Positions 1 to 12,100 of a stretch of 39,740 bases of DNA are shown here, in pieces. The notes beneath the pieces were generated by a model. It made no database searches. It was not told the DNA's origin and was given only the letters and a program-made list of their open reading frames with translations. Made by a program: the position numbers and the translations under genes. Origin of the DNA: an uncultured Methanobrevibacter sp. (GTDB lineage: Archaea > Methanobacteriota > Methanobacteria > Methanobacteriales > Methanobacteriaceae); contig NZ_CACWVY010000020.1 in the NCBI RefSeq assembly GCF_902764455.1, positions 1 to 39,740 of the forward strand, written 5' to 3'. The first letter of the stretch is position 1. Each line of letters begins with the position of its first letter.

Positions 1-2920
1 TCCGCTTTAGAAACAGTAAACGGAATAGAAGTCACATTATTCTCATAATTATCATCCACATACTCAACAGCAATGTCATAACGACCCGCATTTAAAGCAG
101 CCTCAACATCACCCTCACCATTTACAACATCAGCAATTAGCCTTTTACCGCCGACAATAACGGTATATCTACCATCAACATCAGCATTAATAATAATTGT
201 GGCATTTTCACCATAAACAACATCTGAAGAATAAACTAAAACATCATTAACAACTTTGCCAACAGTTATTGTTATACTGTCACAGGCAGGAGCATAATCA
301 GCATCCCCACTGTAATTTGCATAGATTACATAAGATCCAGCATTCAAACCGGACAACACAAATGACTCATTAACACCAACAACCTGGATAACAGTGCCGT
401 TAGCAAAACTGTAGGTTACATTACCAGTTGCATCACCAGGAAGACCTTGAGCAATCTCAACAGCACCACCATAAGCAATTTCACTAGAATTAGCAATTAT
501 GTTAAAGTTAGTGCCAGTTTGAGTAACTTCAAAGACAGTCTCATTATCTGCAGAGTTGTAATTATCAGTACCATTAAAGCTTACAGATGCAGTATAGTTA
601 CCTACATTCAATATTCCAATATCAAAGCTACCAATACCATCCTTAACAGTTACAGGAGCCTCAAAATTACCAATAACTACTTTGTACTCTCCATCGACAC
701 TGGCAAAGACATTACCACTAACCTCGGCAGTATAAACCTTATCTAAAACCTCAATACTCACAGCAATATCCGCTTTAAATACTGTAAATGAATCGTCTAT
801 TGTGTAGACATCATAATTGTCATCAGTGAAATTGATTTTAGCTGTGTAATCGCCTGCATCAAGAGCAATAATCTCCATTCCTTGACCATTAACAACATTA
901 ACAAACAATTCCTCATCACCAATATTCACAATATAAGCACCGTCAACATTAGAACTCACATTAACAACAGACAGTTCCCCGTAAACAGAATCATCAACAG
1001 AAACTGCCAAAATAATTGATGCCTTCAGGACCCTGAATGATTTGGAATCGCCGCTTCCAGCCACATTGTATGTTTCAATATTGGTGACATTTACAGTATA
1101 ATCTCCTGCATCCAAATCAGTAATCAAGACACTGTAATCTGTTTCATTTTCATCATAAACGACATTACCGTTTGCATCAGTTATCTTAACATTTACAACA
1201 GTCGGGTTTTCAACTTCAAATCCTATTAAAACATTTTCACCATAGACAACATCACTGACATCATGCAATATGGTCTCGGAATCATATTTGAAAACAGTAA
1301 AATTACTTACAGAATAATTTCCAAACACGTTTTCAGTTTCCAAATTAGTCACATTAACTGTATAGTCACCTGCAGGCAAACCTGAAACAGTGACATTGAA
1401 AATATTCGCGTTTTCTTCATGATAAACAATATTTCCCAGAGAATCCCTAACAACAACATCAATTATTCCAGGGACATAAACATAATATTCAATTAATACA
1501 TCATCACCAACATAAACAGAAGCAATATCATCAATATAAACAGTGGAATTGCCTTTAAAAATGGTGAAATTCATTGAAACACTGCAACCTGTGATGTTCT
1601 CATCACCAGGATTAATAATCTCAATTGAATAACTGCCAAGAGTTAAATTACCTAACCTATATAGGAAATAACCATAATCATTAGTTAAATTTCCACCGGA
1701 AATTTCATTACCATTACTGTCACGAACAACAACGTAAACATCTGTAAGATTATCCCCATCAAATTCCACATCGAAATAATAACCCCATGGAAGAGTATCA
1801 TTGAAGTATATAATATCAATTATTGAATTTGCCTTAGATATGGTGAATGCTTTTGTATAATTGCTTCCAGCAACGTTATCAGTTTTTAAATTGCTTGCAA
1901 ATAAAACGTATTCGCCGGCAGACAAATCCGGCATTGGCAGGTAATCCCCTTCAATGATTTCATTGAAAACTATTTTACCTGTTTTATCTCTAATTTCAAC
2001 AACAACAGTTGTACGGTTATCAACAATAACATCAACCTCTACATCATCACCATAAACATAATCATCCAAACCCGCAACAACAATTGAAGAACCGACTTTT
2101 AAAACATTGAAGACTTTAGAATCACTGCTGTAACTGGTACTATCAGATTCTTCAACAGAAAGTGTAATGTTATAACGACCACTGTCAAAATACAAATCAG
2201 AGATTGAAGTGTTTGTTGATGTGAAATTATATTTAACATCACCAGTAGCCAAATCGCAAATAACCACATGGACATCTGAAGCATTAACAACCTCATATGT
2301 TATTAAAACATCATCATAGAAATAATCAGACACATCATCAACTTTAACTGATGATTTAACTTTCAATACATCAAATACCATCGAATCGGAAGAAGTTTCA
2401 TGATTATTATCACCCACATTGGTTACGGTAAGATTATATGAACCTGCAAGCAGATTAACATAAAGACAATCCGCATGAACGCTCATGTTTACAATAACTT
2501 CGCCTGTCTTTAAATCAACGATTTTTGCAGTGACATTAGTCCTATTGGATACAGTAAAGTTTATCTGATAATCATTAAAAGCATAGAGAGAACTGAGCTT
2601 ATCTACAATAACAACATCAGATCCAATTTTATAAACTTCAAATGTTGCAATAACAGAACTGGATTCATATTCATCATTTCCTACATTGGTGTATGTTAAT
2701 GTGTATACTCCGGCATCCAATGATTCGACATTAATCTCTGTCATGTCACCTGTTTGTCTGAAAATAACCTCGCCGGAAGCATCACTAATTTCAATAACTG
2801 CACCGGTAAAGTTAATACACTCCACTTTAACGTTTAAAACTTCACCACAGGTAATGTTATCCAATGAAACGATATCAACACTGGATGAAAACTTAGAAAC
2901 ATCTAACAACACACAATCAG
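1..2920 (-). repeat. Tandem Ig-like (BIG-type) protein repeats, about 80-95 aa each
   Basis: This C-terminal part of the giant adhesin contains about ten to eleven consecutive units. Each ends in a short F.V.K-like strand (for example FDVLK, FNVLK, FTISK, FTIFK, FTVFK, FRVLK) followed by V.V and a VYG/YGE motif, and each has a central L.AG.Y.V element. The units differ at DNA level, so they are old duplications. They probably form a stalk that holds the beta-helix head away from the cell wall (inference). The array continues past base 1. Confidence 0.75.
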
Positions 2921-5900
2921 AACTATAATCAGAAAGTGAATCAATTACAGAAGCATTAACTTCATGTTCACCACAAGGATAACAATAAACATCCAAAATC
3001 CAAACAGTACCCTGTGAACTTTCATTATAGTCAATTGTTGGATTAATATTAAATTCCAAATCATTGACCTTAATAATATTGCCATTATCGTCATAAACTG
3101 TAGCATTTAAAGTCAAATTATCATAGATTAACAAATCATAATACTTTTCACCAGGAATAACAATTCTGGTTTTTGAAGTTATAGTACCATCATTATCAAT
3201 GTATTGAGATTTGCTTAATGTATTTTTGGATAAATATAACTCAGAATCTATTGATACGAAAATCGGATTGATTAAATTAACCTCATCAAACTTAGAGGAG
3301 TAAATCTCAGCATTGGAATCAATCAAGTTAACACAATAAGAACCTACATCACTGCCTTTGAAACTACTATTGTTAACAGTTAAAGTACTATAAAATGCGT
3401 TGATAATATTTGTATTATTTATAAATGTGGAATCTGAAATGAAAACATCATAAGCAGATTTCAAATCAACAACATTGGAATTATTGAGGAAATAACAACC
3501 CACAATTTCCACAGTACCATCAACAACAGATATCACATCAGCATTACTGATAAATGAAACATTATCGAAAGCAGCATATCCCCCATCAACAGAAACAGTA
3601 TTTTTGGAATTAACAATAGACACATCATATACAGCAACATATTCACCAGCAATATTAAACACACCGGCTTTATTTGAAGCATCTATGACATGTCCGTCAC
3701 CATCAATCTCAATGTGTGATTTTTTAATTAAAATTCCACTCTTAAGTTTCTCATCATAATCGTAATACCTGTAGTCATGCTGCAAAACAACTTTGCCATT
3801 AGCATTATTGATTAATTTCTGAAGAGCAGTAAATGAATCATCATCACAACTTACATTAAAGTAAACCTCTTCATTGACATTATAACAGGACATTTCCAGA
3901 TAACCTGGCCCAATACCGTCGCCGATAAACTCTAATTCGGCAACACCATCAATCAGTGTGGCCTCAGAAACATTGATGTCTCCACCAACACAGGACAAGT
4001 CAAAAGTGACTGGAATTATACCAGTGAATGTAGAATTAGTTCCTTTAGTTGCATCATACATATTGGTCAAGTTAAGAGTAATGATTGCCTTATCACCAAC
4101 AAACAAGTCGAATTTGGACACATCAACTGTTAAAAACAACCATTTATTTAATTCAACCTGGTCGCCTTCAACAACAGGAGCGACATCATAATCATCAATT
4201 GTATTTCCAAACCAGTTTTCATTCGCAGCAAACCAGAACGGACAATAAATTACAGAACCTGTTGAATTTAAAACAATTGAACTGGACAACTTATCGCCTG
4301 CAGCATTGGAATATATAACACTACCATTTTCCGCATAACCATTAACCAAAATGAAATTATACAATTCAATGGAATTAGTAGTAAGATTAAATAAACGGGC
4401 CTGATTTGCACCGTCAATCACATGACCATTACCATTGACCATCAAACTTTTATTAATCACAATACCGTTCTTCAAATCACCATCAAAGTTAGGGTAATAT
4501 TTATAAGACCTGTTTAAGACTATACTGTCATGAACACTTGCGTTATTGATAATTTCCTGCAATTTTGTAAATGAATCTTCAGGAACCCTAACTACATTAA
4601 ATGTAACTGTTTTATTAAATGAATAATATTTAAAATCAACACTTCCCACACCATCATTAACAGGCATGTAAGACGCATTGCCTTTGCCGTCAACCAATTC
4701 AAGCTTATCCAAAGCTACAGCATTATTGACAGATGAAACATCGAAACAAACAGCAGGAAGATTAGTTTCCACATCATAAACCTTCCGGGAGGTACGGTCA
4801 TAAGCATTATTCAGACTAACATTAATGACTGCGGATTCATCTATTTTTAAAAGAGTGCCGTTGGCATTGGCATCCAAAAACAACCATCTGTTCAATTTAA
4901 CGCTTGATTCGACATTAGGTTTAACATTGTAATTTTCATTGGTGTTTCCAAACCAGTTATAATCCGCATTAACAATGTCCTTGTTACCTGATGCGATGTC
5001 ATGAAGACAGTTGTTTTCTAGGAAAATTGAATAATGAACATCAGCAACATGAGAATTTAGAGTACCCTTAACACTAATAACACTATAATTTGCCCTATTT
5101 GACATAAACAAGGATTTATAAATCCTATTTAAATCATCGGGACTAGCATCGAGATAAATGGCGGCACCATTTTTAGCAGAATTGTTTACAAATACTCCAG
5201 TAACTGAAACCTCAGAAGAAATAGAAAGAATTGCACCACCTATTTTAGCAGCATTATTCACAAATATTGAGTCAATGACAACATTCTTAGATGTATCGAT
5301 ACTAATTGCGCCTCCACCATCAGCAGTATTATTAATGAATGTAGAATCGATAACAACATTATTGGATTCATATACCCTAATCGCACCTCCATCACCTAAA
5401 CCTACAATATTAGTGTTATTGACGAAAGTTGAATTAATCAAAACATTATTAGCCATAATCTGGACTGCAGAACCTTTACTGTTAATGAAAGTAGTGTTTA
5501 ATACTTGAACATCACCACCTGTGATTCTAGCAATATTTGCCATACATTTAGCATCTATTGTAAAACCGTTACCATTCAATATCAATGGTTTATCAATGCT
5601 TATATATCTGAGTTTAGAATCACAAGCTGGCATATACTCATAGTTGCGTGTCAGGTTTAAAACAGGACCTGCATTGTTAATCTGATACTGCAAATCTGAA
5701 AAGGAACCCGGCAGGAAATTTTCAACATAAAATGAGAAATTACAGGACAAATGACTTAAAGTCACAAAATTTGAACTATATGAATAATCAAACATGCCTA
5801 CACCTGAAACAACATCCACAAATCCAATATATTCCCCATTAGAAGAAACATTGAACCCAACATCCAAATAGGTGCTGTTTTCAATCTCTTGAGAAATTGC

Positions 5901-8723
5901 ATTATACGGATTGAGATAAACATACTTTGTTCCAAATGTATCTTTACCGTTAACAAGGTTCAAGACCATCCAATGATCCAAATCAACATTGACGTTCGGT
6001 CTGAAATCAAAATCATTTATAGTATTCCCGAACCAATTGAAATCATAATCTGCAACTGAAGGGTTACCTTTTGTAAACTTAAACATTTCAGTGAAATTAT
6101 TATTCAGGAAAATGTTTTGAACAATGGTAAATGACTTGGAATGAGTACCTTTTACAAGAGAACTGGCATTATTTCCTATAAGTTCACAACCAACCATTGA
6201 CAAAGTAAAGCCATCACCATCACAACGGATTAAGGATGAATTGGAATAACAATCATAAAATTTAGAATCTTTAATCGAAATTACTCCAGCTGAAACATTA
6301 AATACCTCAAAACCATTTCCACAATTAATGAAAGTACAATTTTCTATATAAAAATCTCTTTTAGACTTGATTACATTTTTGAAATTGACTATTTTGACAT
6401 TTTTCAAGGTCAGCTCCCTATAATTCATGTCAAATAATGAAGCGATATTTTTTCCGTCGATAGTATGTCCGTTACCATTAATGACTATATTTATACCAGG
6501 CCTAAATCCATTAATCAGGCTTTTGTCGCAGACATCAGTATACTCATAATCTGCTGTTAAATTCAAGACAGAATCTGCATTACTAATATCATTCTTTAGA
6601 TGTGATAAAGAATGAGTGTAACTAGGAGAATCATATTTCAAATTAATTTTATGAGACCATTTATCTTTTGAAAGAGTAACTGCAGTATTAGTTGTAGTTA
6701 ATGGAATGATAAAATCGCTGAAACCACCAGAATCTATTTTATTGGTATTTGAAGCCGTGTTTGTGAATTCCATATCAAATACAAACTTTAGATAACTGGT
6801 AACCTCATAATCAAACTTATTAGACCATAGGCTTGCTTTAAGAACCGCACTAGGCAGTGAGCCAGTGTGGTCATACTTAACCTCATTCTTAAGATAAATC
6901 CAATTATTTTCAAGATCCACTTTCTTATTAACATCAGGTTTGACATTTTTATTGCTTTCAACATTTCCCCACCAATTTTTCCCGGCGGAAAATGATTTAG
7001 AGGAATACACCGCATTTTTAGGAGTGTTTCCTAGAATAATAGAACCGTAAAGTTCACAAGAGCTGGAGTCACAATAAATATCATAACCTTTTTTAGCGGT
7101 GTTAGTAAAGAAATTGGATAAATGAATTTTTGCATACCTTCCATTGATATAAACAGCACCACCTTCATCTTTAGCCTTATTGTTTACAAACAAGGAATTC
7201 TTTATTGTGTTATATCTTGCTTCTACATAAATGGCTCCACCATCATCATCAGCGGAATTGGAATCAAAAACACACCAGTTAACAACATTATTTCTAGAAT
7301 CAAGATATATTGCTCCGCCCCTCTCGTTAGCATGATTTTTGGTAAAGACACATCCTATAATATCAGGGCAGGAGGATTTTGCATATATCGCGCCACCCCG
7401 TTCTGATGCGGCATTACCAGTAAAATTACAATCTGAAATATGTGCCTTTTCAACATCACTATAATATATTGCACCACCCTTATAACAGGTACGCTCGCCA
7501 CCACCATATCCATTATTACTGAATGAACACCTAGTTATTTGAATAATAAGATTCTTTTCTCTCAAACCGCTGTTTAAATATATTGCACCGCCCAGTTTAT
7601 GAATACCATCACCCAGGTAATTAGAATTGAAAACACTGTCCTCAATTTTAATATTAACACCAGAACACACAGATATTGCACCTCCATAACGATCAGCATG
7701 ATTGTCAATGAATGTGCATCCCTTAACTAAACTACCATCAGCTTCTGTAAGATAAATGGCTCCCCCATGTTTATAATTTTGGACATTAACCAAGCCTCCA
7801 GCACAATTATTAACAAAAACGGAATCTATTATTTTTGCTTTAGTCCGACCTACCTTTATTGCACCCCCATCTCCAGCAGTACAATTTTCAAAACGACAAG
7901 ATTTGATAGTAACAGGACTACAAACAGTAATGGCACCACCATTACTAAGTGCAGTAGAAGACCCTTGATAGAAACCTTCCGGTTTAACCATCTTCCATTT
8001 ACCCATAGCCATACAATTTTTAAAAGTACAATTAATAATATATGATTCAGGACTCTTTCCATATATAAAGATTGCACCTCCACAAAACTCGGCCAAAGTT
8101 TTTGTAAATGTGCAATTAGAAACAATAATAGCGCCCGCCCCCTCAGCAGTTCGAATAATTCCACACGATCCGCCAATAAAATTAATATTTTTTATTTCTA
8201 CAAATCCTAATGAAGGAGCATGATTTATTGTAAAAATCGGTGACCCGGTAATGGTGTAAATACTATGTCCATTACCATCTATTACAATATTCTTAGTTAT
8301 AGTAATAACCGTATCAAAAAGTCCATCACTTAGACTACCATTGTAATCATTATCTAAAGTTACTGTTGAACCCGGTTTGGCATCCTTAATTAACTTCGCA
8401 AGCTCAGTTTTACTTCCTATTTTCGAAGCAGATAACTTATACTCATTACTTGCATTTAAAATTTCATCATTTTCAATGCTTGAACCTAAAACATCACCAT
8501 TCGATGAAGATGTCTTTCTTAAATCAATATCATAATAAGAATCATCATTGACAGCACTTAAAGAATCCGCCTGAAAATCAGATTCCTCCAAACTTAATCC
8601 ATCATTTTCCAAATTCGTAGCATTGCCTAGTTCATTTGCACTAACAAATGATAATGAACATATCAATGCCACAAAGACAATGATAAGCATGATTTTATAA
8701 TTCTTAATAAATTTTACCCCCAT
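1..8723 (-). CDS. Giant adhesin-like surface protein, partial (C-terminus beyond left edge)
   Basis: One frame stays open from the ATG at 8723 to base 1, giving 2907 codons without a stop; I checked the frame at both ends and in the middle. A signal peptide covers about residues 1-30 (hydrophobic core then FVSANELG). At least five right-handed beta-helix modules follow, each opening with an L..I.NA-type helix, a Y.Y..D segment and a GNGH.ID-like motif, starting near residues 108, 706, 1008, 1388 and 1632. The first helix is rich in GGAIY/GGAI turns typical of pectate-lyase-like repeats. From about residue 1938 the protein becomes a chain of some ten Ig-like repeats. Asn-X-Ser/Thr sites are very frequent. 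No catalytic domain is visible. The role is inferred: cell-surface adhesion, as for methanogen adhesin-like proteins. No clear ribosome site precedes the ATG, so a start a few codons downstream (KIMLIIVF) is possible. Confidence 0.9.
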   Translation of the reverse strand, partial: MGVKFIKNYKIMLIIVFVALICSLSFVSANELGNATNLENDGLSLEESDFQADSLSAVNDDSYYDIDLRKTSSSNGDVLGSSIENDEILNASNEYKLSASKIGSKTELAKLIKDAKPGSTVTLDNDYNGSLSDGLFDTVITITKNIVIDGNGHSIYTITGSPIFTINHAPSLGFVEIKNINFIGGSCGIIRTAEGAGAIIVSNCTFTKTLAEFCGGAIFIYGKSPESYIINCTFKNCMAMGKWKMVKPEGFYQGSSTALSNGGAITVCSPVTIKSCRFENCTAGDGGAIKVGRTKAKIIDSVFVNNCAGGLVNVQNYKHGGAIYLTEADGSLVKGCTFIDNHADRYGGAISVCSGVNIKIEDSVFNSNYLGDGIHKLGGAIYLNSGLREKNLIIQITRCSFSNNGYGGGERTCYKGGAIYYSDVEKAHISDCNFTGNAASERGGAIYAKSSCPDIIGCVFTKNHANERGGAIYLDSRNNVVNWCVFDSNSADDDGGAIYVEARYNTIKNSLFVNNKAKDEGGAVYINGRYAKIHLSNFFTNTAKKGYDIYCDSSSCELYGSIILGNTPKNAVYSSKSFSAGKNWWGNVESNKNVKPDVNKKVDLENNWIYLKNEVKYDHTGSLPSAVLKASLWSNKFDYEVTSYLKFVFDMEFTNTASNTNKIDSGGFSDFIIPLTTTNTAVTLSKDKWSHKINLKYDSPSYTHSLSHLKNDISNADSVLNLTADYEYTDVCDKSLINGFRPGINIVINGNGHTIDGKNIASLFDMNYRELTLKNVKIVNFKNVIKSKRDFYIENCTFINCGNGFEVFNVSAGVISIKDSKFYDCYSNSSLIRCDGDGFTLSMVGCELIGNNASSLVKGTHSKSFTIVQNIFLNNNFTEMFKFTKGNPSVADYDFNWFGNTINDFDFRPNVNVDLDHWMVLNLVNGKDTFGTKYVYLNPYNAISQEIENSTYLDVGFNVSSNGEYIGFVDVVSGVGMFDYSYSSNFVTLSHLSCNFSFYVENFLPGSFSDLQYQINNAGPVLNLTRNYEYMPACDSKLRYISIDKPLILNGNGFTIDAKCMANIARITGGDVQVLNTTFINSKGSAVQIMANNVLINSTFVNNTNIVGLGDGGAIRVYESNNVVIDSTFINNTADGGGAISIDTSKNVVIDSIFVNNAAKIGGAILSISSEVSVTGVFVNNSAKNGAAIYLDASPDDLNRIYKSLFMSNRANYSVISVKGTLNSHVADVHYSIFLENNCLHDIASGNKDIVNADYNWFGNTNENYNVKPNVESSVKLNRWLFLDANANGTLLKIDESAVINVSLNNAYDRTSRKVYDVETNLPAVCFDVSSVNNAVALDKLELVDGKGNASYMPVNDGVGSVDFKYYSFNKTVTFNVVRVPEDSFTKLQEIINNASVHDSIVLNRSYKYYPNFDGDLKNGIVINKSLMVNGNGHVIDGANQARLFNLTTNSIELYNFILVNGYAENGSVIYSNAAGDKLSSSIVLNSTGSVIYCPFWFAANENWFGNTIDDYDVAPVVEGDQVELNKWLFLTVDVSKFDLFVGDKAIITLNLTNMYDATKGTNSTFTGIIPVTFDLSCVGGDINVSEATLIDGVAELEFIGDGIGPGYLEMSCYNVNEEVYFNVSCDDDSFTALQKLINNANGKVVLQHDYRYYDYDEKLKSGILIKKSHIEIDGDGHVIDASNKAGVFNIAGEYVAVYDVSIVNSKNTVSVDGGYAAFDNVSFISNADVISVVDGTVEIVGCYFLNNSNVVDLKSAYDVFISDSTFINNTNIINAFYSTLTVNNSSFKGSDVGSYCVNLIDSNAEIYSSKFDEVNLINPIFVSIDSELYLSKNTLSKSQYIDNDGTITSKTRIVIPGEKYYDLLIYDNLTLNATVYDDNGNIIKVNDLEFNINPTIDYNESSQGTVWILDVYCYPCGEHEVNASVIDSLSDYSSDCVLLDVSKFSSSVDIVSLDNITCGEVLNVKVECINFTGAVIEISDASGEVIFRQTGDMTEINVESLDAGVYTLTYTNVGNDEYESSSVIATFEVYKIGSDVVIVDKLSSLYAFNDYQINFTVSNRTNVTAKIVDLKTGEVIVNMSVHADCLYVNLLAGSYNLTVTNVGDNNHETSSDSMVFDVLKVKSSVKVDDVSDYFYDDVLITYEVVNASDVHVVICDLATGDVKYNFTSTNTSISDLYFDSGRYNITLSVEESDSTSYSSDSKVFNVLKVGSSIVVAGLDDYVYGDDVEVDVIVDNRTTVVVEIRDKTGKIVFNEIIEGDYLPMPDLSAGEYVLFASNLKTDNVAGSNYTKAFTISKANSIIDIIYFNDTLPWGYYFDVEFDGDNLTDVYVVVRDSNGNEISGGNLTNDYGYFLYRLGNLTLGSYSIEIINPGDENITGCSVSMNFTIFKGNSTVYIDDIASVYVGDDVLIEYYVYVPGIIDVVVRDSLGNIVYHEENANIFNVTVSGLPAGDYTVNVTNLETENVFGNYSVSNFTVFKYDSETILHDVSDVVYGENVLIGFEVENPTVVNVKITDANGNVVYDENETDYSVLITDLDAGDYTVNVTNIETYNVAGSGDSKSFRVLKASIILAVSVDDSVYGELSVVNVSSNVDGAYIVNIGDEELFVNVVNGQGMEIIALDAGDYTAKINFTDDNYDVYTIDDSFTVFKADIAVSIEVLDKVYTAEVSGNVFASVDGEYKVVIGNFEAPVTVKDGIGSFDIGILNVGNYTASVSFNGTDNYNSADNETVFEVTQTGTNFNIIANSSEIAYGGAVEIAQGLPGDATGNVTYSFANGTVIQVVGVNESFVLSGLNAGSYVIYANYSGDADYAPACDSITITVGKVVNDVLVYSSDVVYGENATIIINADVDGRYTVIVGGKRLIADVVNGEGDVEAALNAGRYDIAVEYVDDNYENNVTSIPFTVSKA

Positions 8724-9101
8724 TTAATTTAATACGAAATATATTTTTGTGAAAGAAAATATAAAAATTTTGTTAAAAAAAAATAGTTGAATGTTAGCAG
8801 AAATTATTGAGTTTGAATTATTGTTCACTTTTTAACTAATTTTTCTATTTTTTATTAAAAAATGTTCCATTATAATTTGCATGATTTTTTAAAGCACAGA
8901 GATTAATTTTTTAAATTAACACCATGATTATTGCTTAATCAACCCAATTATTTATAAATATAAGATACATTCATGAATACACTACAGAGTATAAGGATTA
9001 ATGTCCACACTAAAAAATTAAAATACAATCAAAATTAAATAATTTCTGCCAACACACCACATGTAAAAAAAAAAGAAAAAAGGAAAATAAATTATTTTCC
9101 A
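8724..9101. other. Intergenic region upstream of the giant adhesin
   Basis: This stretch is very AT-rich and has no credible gene. It must hold the adhesin promoter on the minus strand; the best TATA-like sequence on that strand lies at about 8949-8966 (TTATATTTATAAATA), which would imply a 5' leader of over 200 nt. A small AT hairpin (TTAATTT/AAATTAA) lies near 8903-8919. The terminator of the next gene occupies its right end. Confidence 0.5.
9065..9100 (-). terminator. Hairpin plus T-tract terminator of the first peptidase-adhesin
   Basis: On the minus strand, immediately after the stop codon, GGAAAATAATTTATTTTCC can fold on itself (9082-9100). It is followed by a long T-rich tract with only one or two interruptions (9065-9081). 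This fits a U-tract archaeal terminator. Confidence 0.6.
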
Positions 9102-12100
9102 TTAACGTTTGACATTCAAAGTTGTTTTAACAGTGTTTTTTAGATAAATAACACTCATAGAGTATTTTTTACCTATTTTAAGTTTTTCAATAATATTTTT
9201 ATTTATTGTGAACTTAACAATTCCGTTCTTATTGGTTTTTGAGGTGAATTTTTTACCATTAAGTTTTAAAGTTATTTTTTTACCGCTGACTGCTTTTTTA
9301 CCATTCTTGAGAGTTGCCTTGATAATGAGTTTTTTAGAAGACTTTTTAACAGAATATTTCTTGGTTTTAAGATTTTGCTTTACTTTAACAGTTTTTTTGA
9401 CAGCATCTCCTTTGTAAGTTGCAGTTAACTTATATGAGCCTGGTTTTACTGTATTCGGTATTTTAAAAGCAATCATCCCTTTGGCATTGCTTTTGACCTT
9501 GTAAGTTTTTTTGTTAATCTTAATGGTCACTACTTTATTTTTACCGACTGGTTTGGCATTGTCATCAAGTATTTTCGCTTTAAACTTAGATCCGTCAAAG
9601 TAATACATTGCAACATTTTTCACATCTGAAAACCTTGAATAAATCACTATTTTAGTGGTTTTAATCTCACCTGTTTTTGGATTCTTAACTGTGATTTTTT
9701 GTGTTTTAGTCAATTTGGTGAATTTAAGAGTTATATATCCAGAATTATCCGTTTTATAACTTTTAGATTTTCCATTAACAGAAACAGCAACTTTAGTATT
9801 TTTTACAGAGTTTCCGGTAGAATCCACAATTCTAAATTTATAATTACAGTTAGCATTATAAGTTTTTTCAACATTGGAAGAAACAACAGTGTTTTTTATA
9901 ATGATGTAATTGACGATTGAATTTCCCTTGTAATTTGTTGTGATAGCGTACTTTCCAGGGTTAGCGTTGACTTCAAATTTAGCTAATCCATTTTCATCCG
10001 CTTTTACAGTGTGAGTTATTCCTTTGAATTCAAATATAACTTCTTCACCAGGACCGACTTCTGCAACAAACGGAGTTTCATTCTTATAGTATTTCACTAA
10101 ATTTTTAGTAATGTTTAAATCGGAAATGGTGTAAGCTTTTATAATAGCCACACTTTTATCTTTTGCCAAATCAGTCCAATTCTTACCGTCATCACTTACA
10201 AATGAAGTTCCCTTTTGAGTATGGATTCTGAGGTCATCAATAATAGGTGAATTATTTTTAAAGGTTATTCGGAAAACATCCCCTTTTTTGATTTGTACAT
10301 ATTTGTTTAATTTGATTGTTGAATATCCTCCGAATTCACTTGTGCCTTCATGAGAATAAACTTCAACATCATTTACAGATATTTTAAATTCGTATTTCAA
10401 TCCGGTTTTTTCAAAATATGTTCCAACTGCAGCAATTAATTCATCTTCATCAGCAGTAAACACGTTAGAATAATAATTGAAAGTAATACCCATAGATAAT
10501 TCTCCACCAACATCAATTTGATAAATCCTGTTGTAGGAATCGTTATTAATTATATATCCAACACTTTCACGATCTGTAGCAAATGATGTATCATAATATG
10601 AAACATAGAAATATCCGCCGTCAGCCCAGTTGGATCCCCAACTGTTTTTAACAATCCATGCGCCGTCACCTGGAGCGGTTTTTAAGAAATTATATCTGGA
10701 ATAAGTATCATCCCACCCCACAACACAAACTCTATGAGTTGATATTGTCTTACCATAATAATACTGTGCATAGCTTGATTCATTGAAATAAGCAGTTTTG
10801 TTAAAATCTGCATTGTGACTTACTGCCAGAGCACCATATTTAATCAGAGCGTTTTTAATCAAATCATTGTCCAGAGAGTTATTTCTTGGAGGAACAACAA
10901 CCACATTTTGAATGTGAATGTCCTCAGGTGTGATAAGCAATGAAGATATTTTACCAAGTTCGTCATAACTGTCATATTCACTTGGGAAAATCCCCATCCA
11001 ATCTATCAAATATGCTATAGGAGCAAAAGGAGTTCCTCCTTCTTCCGAATTCAACTGTCCATATTTTGAAAATTGAAGCATTGAATTTTGAACATTGTTT
11101 TCAGATAAAGAATAAGATACATTTGCATAACGAAGTAATGCTGACTCTAATGCGGCTACATTACCGAATGCCCAGCAAGAGCCCATGAATCCCTGGTTTT
11201 TAACAGGTGAAACCCAACCGTATTTCCTCAAATCAAATTTTTCAGGCAACTTATCAAATATCAGAGTGTTATTGATTATTATAAACGGATTTGCAGTATT
11301 TTCAAAATTATAGAAGTAATTAGTATTATCAAATGACCATTTATCATCATTGAAAGTATTTCCTTTGTCTATTACTTTTCCATATACTGTATATATGCTT
11401 GTAACATCAGAAGGATTGTTAAAGCAGTTATTTTCTAAAGTCAAATTAGTATCATATGCATAAACTGTTGATACTCCAAATGCTGCATTATTTTCAAAAG
11501 TGCTTTTCTCGATAATTACATTTCCCATATCAAAATAACCTGCACCACCATAAGATATGTTGTCTGATGCAGTATTGGATTTGAATGTTGAATTTGATAT
11601 CCTCACATCAACAAAACTGGTATAAATTGCACCGCCTTCATATTCTGCAACATTATCAGCAAAATTAGAATCTTTAACTATTAAACTTCCGCCTAATTGA
11701 AGAATAGCTCCACCAAATTCAGAATAACAGTCATGGAATTTGCTGTTTTGAACCATGACCTGGCCGTTTCCTTCAAACACATCTGCAAAAACCGCACCAC
11801 CATTTTTTTCACTGTAAACATTATCAAATTCACAATCAGAAATAGTTAACTTAGAAATTGATTTAACACTGATTGCACCTGCTGTTTTATTGGCAGACAA
11901 GTTTTTAAATTTAGAATTTAAAATTAAAATGTTTCCCTCACCAGTAGCAAAAATTGCAGTTGCATATTTAGAATCAGTATTTAAAAAATTAGAGTTCAAA
12001 ACAGTTAAATTTGAATTTTGTGAGTAAATATGGCCCTTAATGATTTTATCAGAACTGCTGGTGAATGTTGAATTGACAACATTGACAACACCCATTGATG

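Noticed and set aside
447-8176. Open frames on the plus strand and in other minus frames within the giant adhesin
   Set aside because: They are shadows of the 8.7-kb frame; they lack ribosome sites and show Thr/Ile/Asn-rich translations expected from antisense of repetitive coding DNA.
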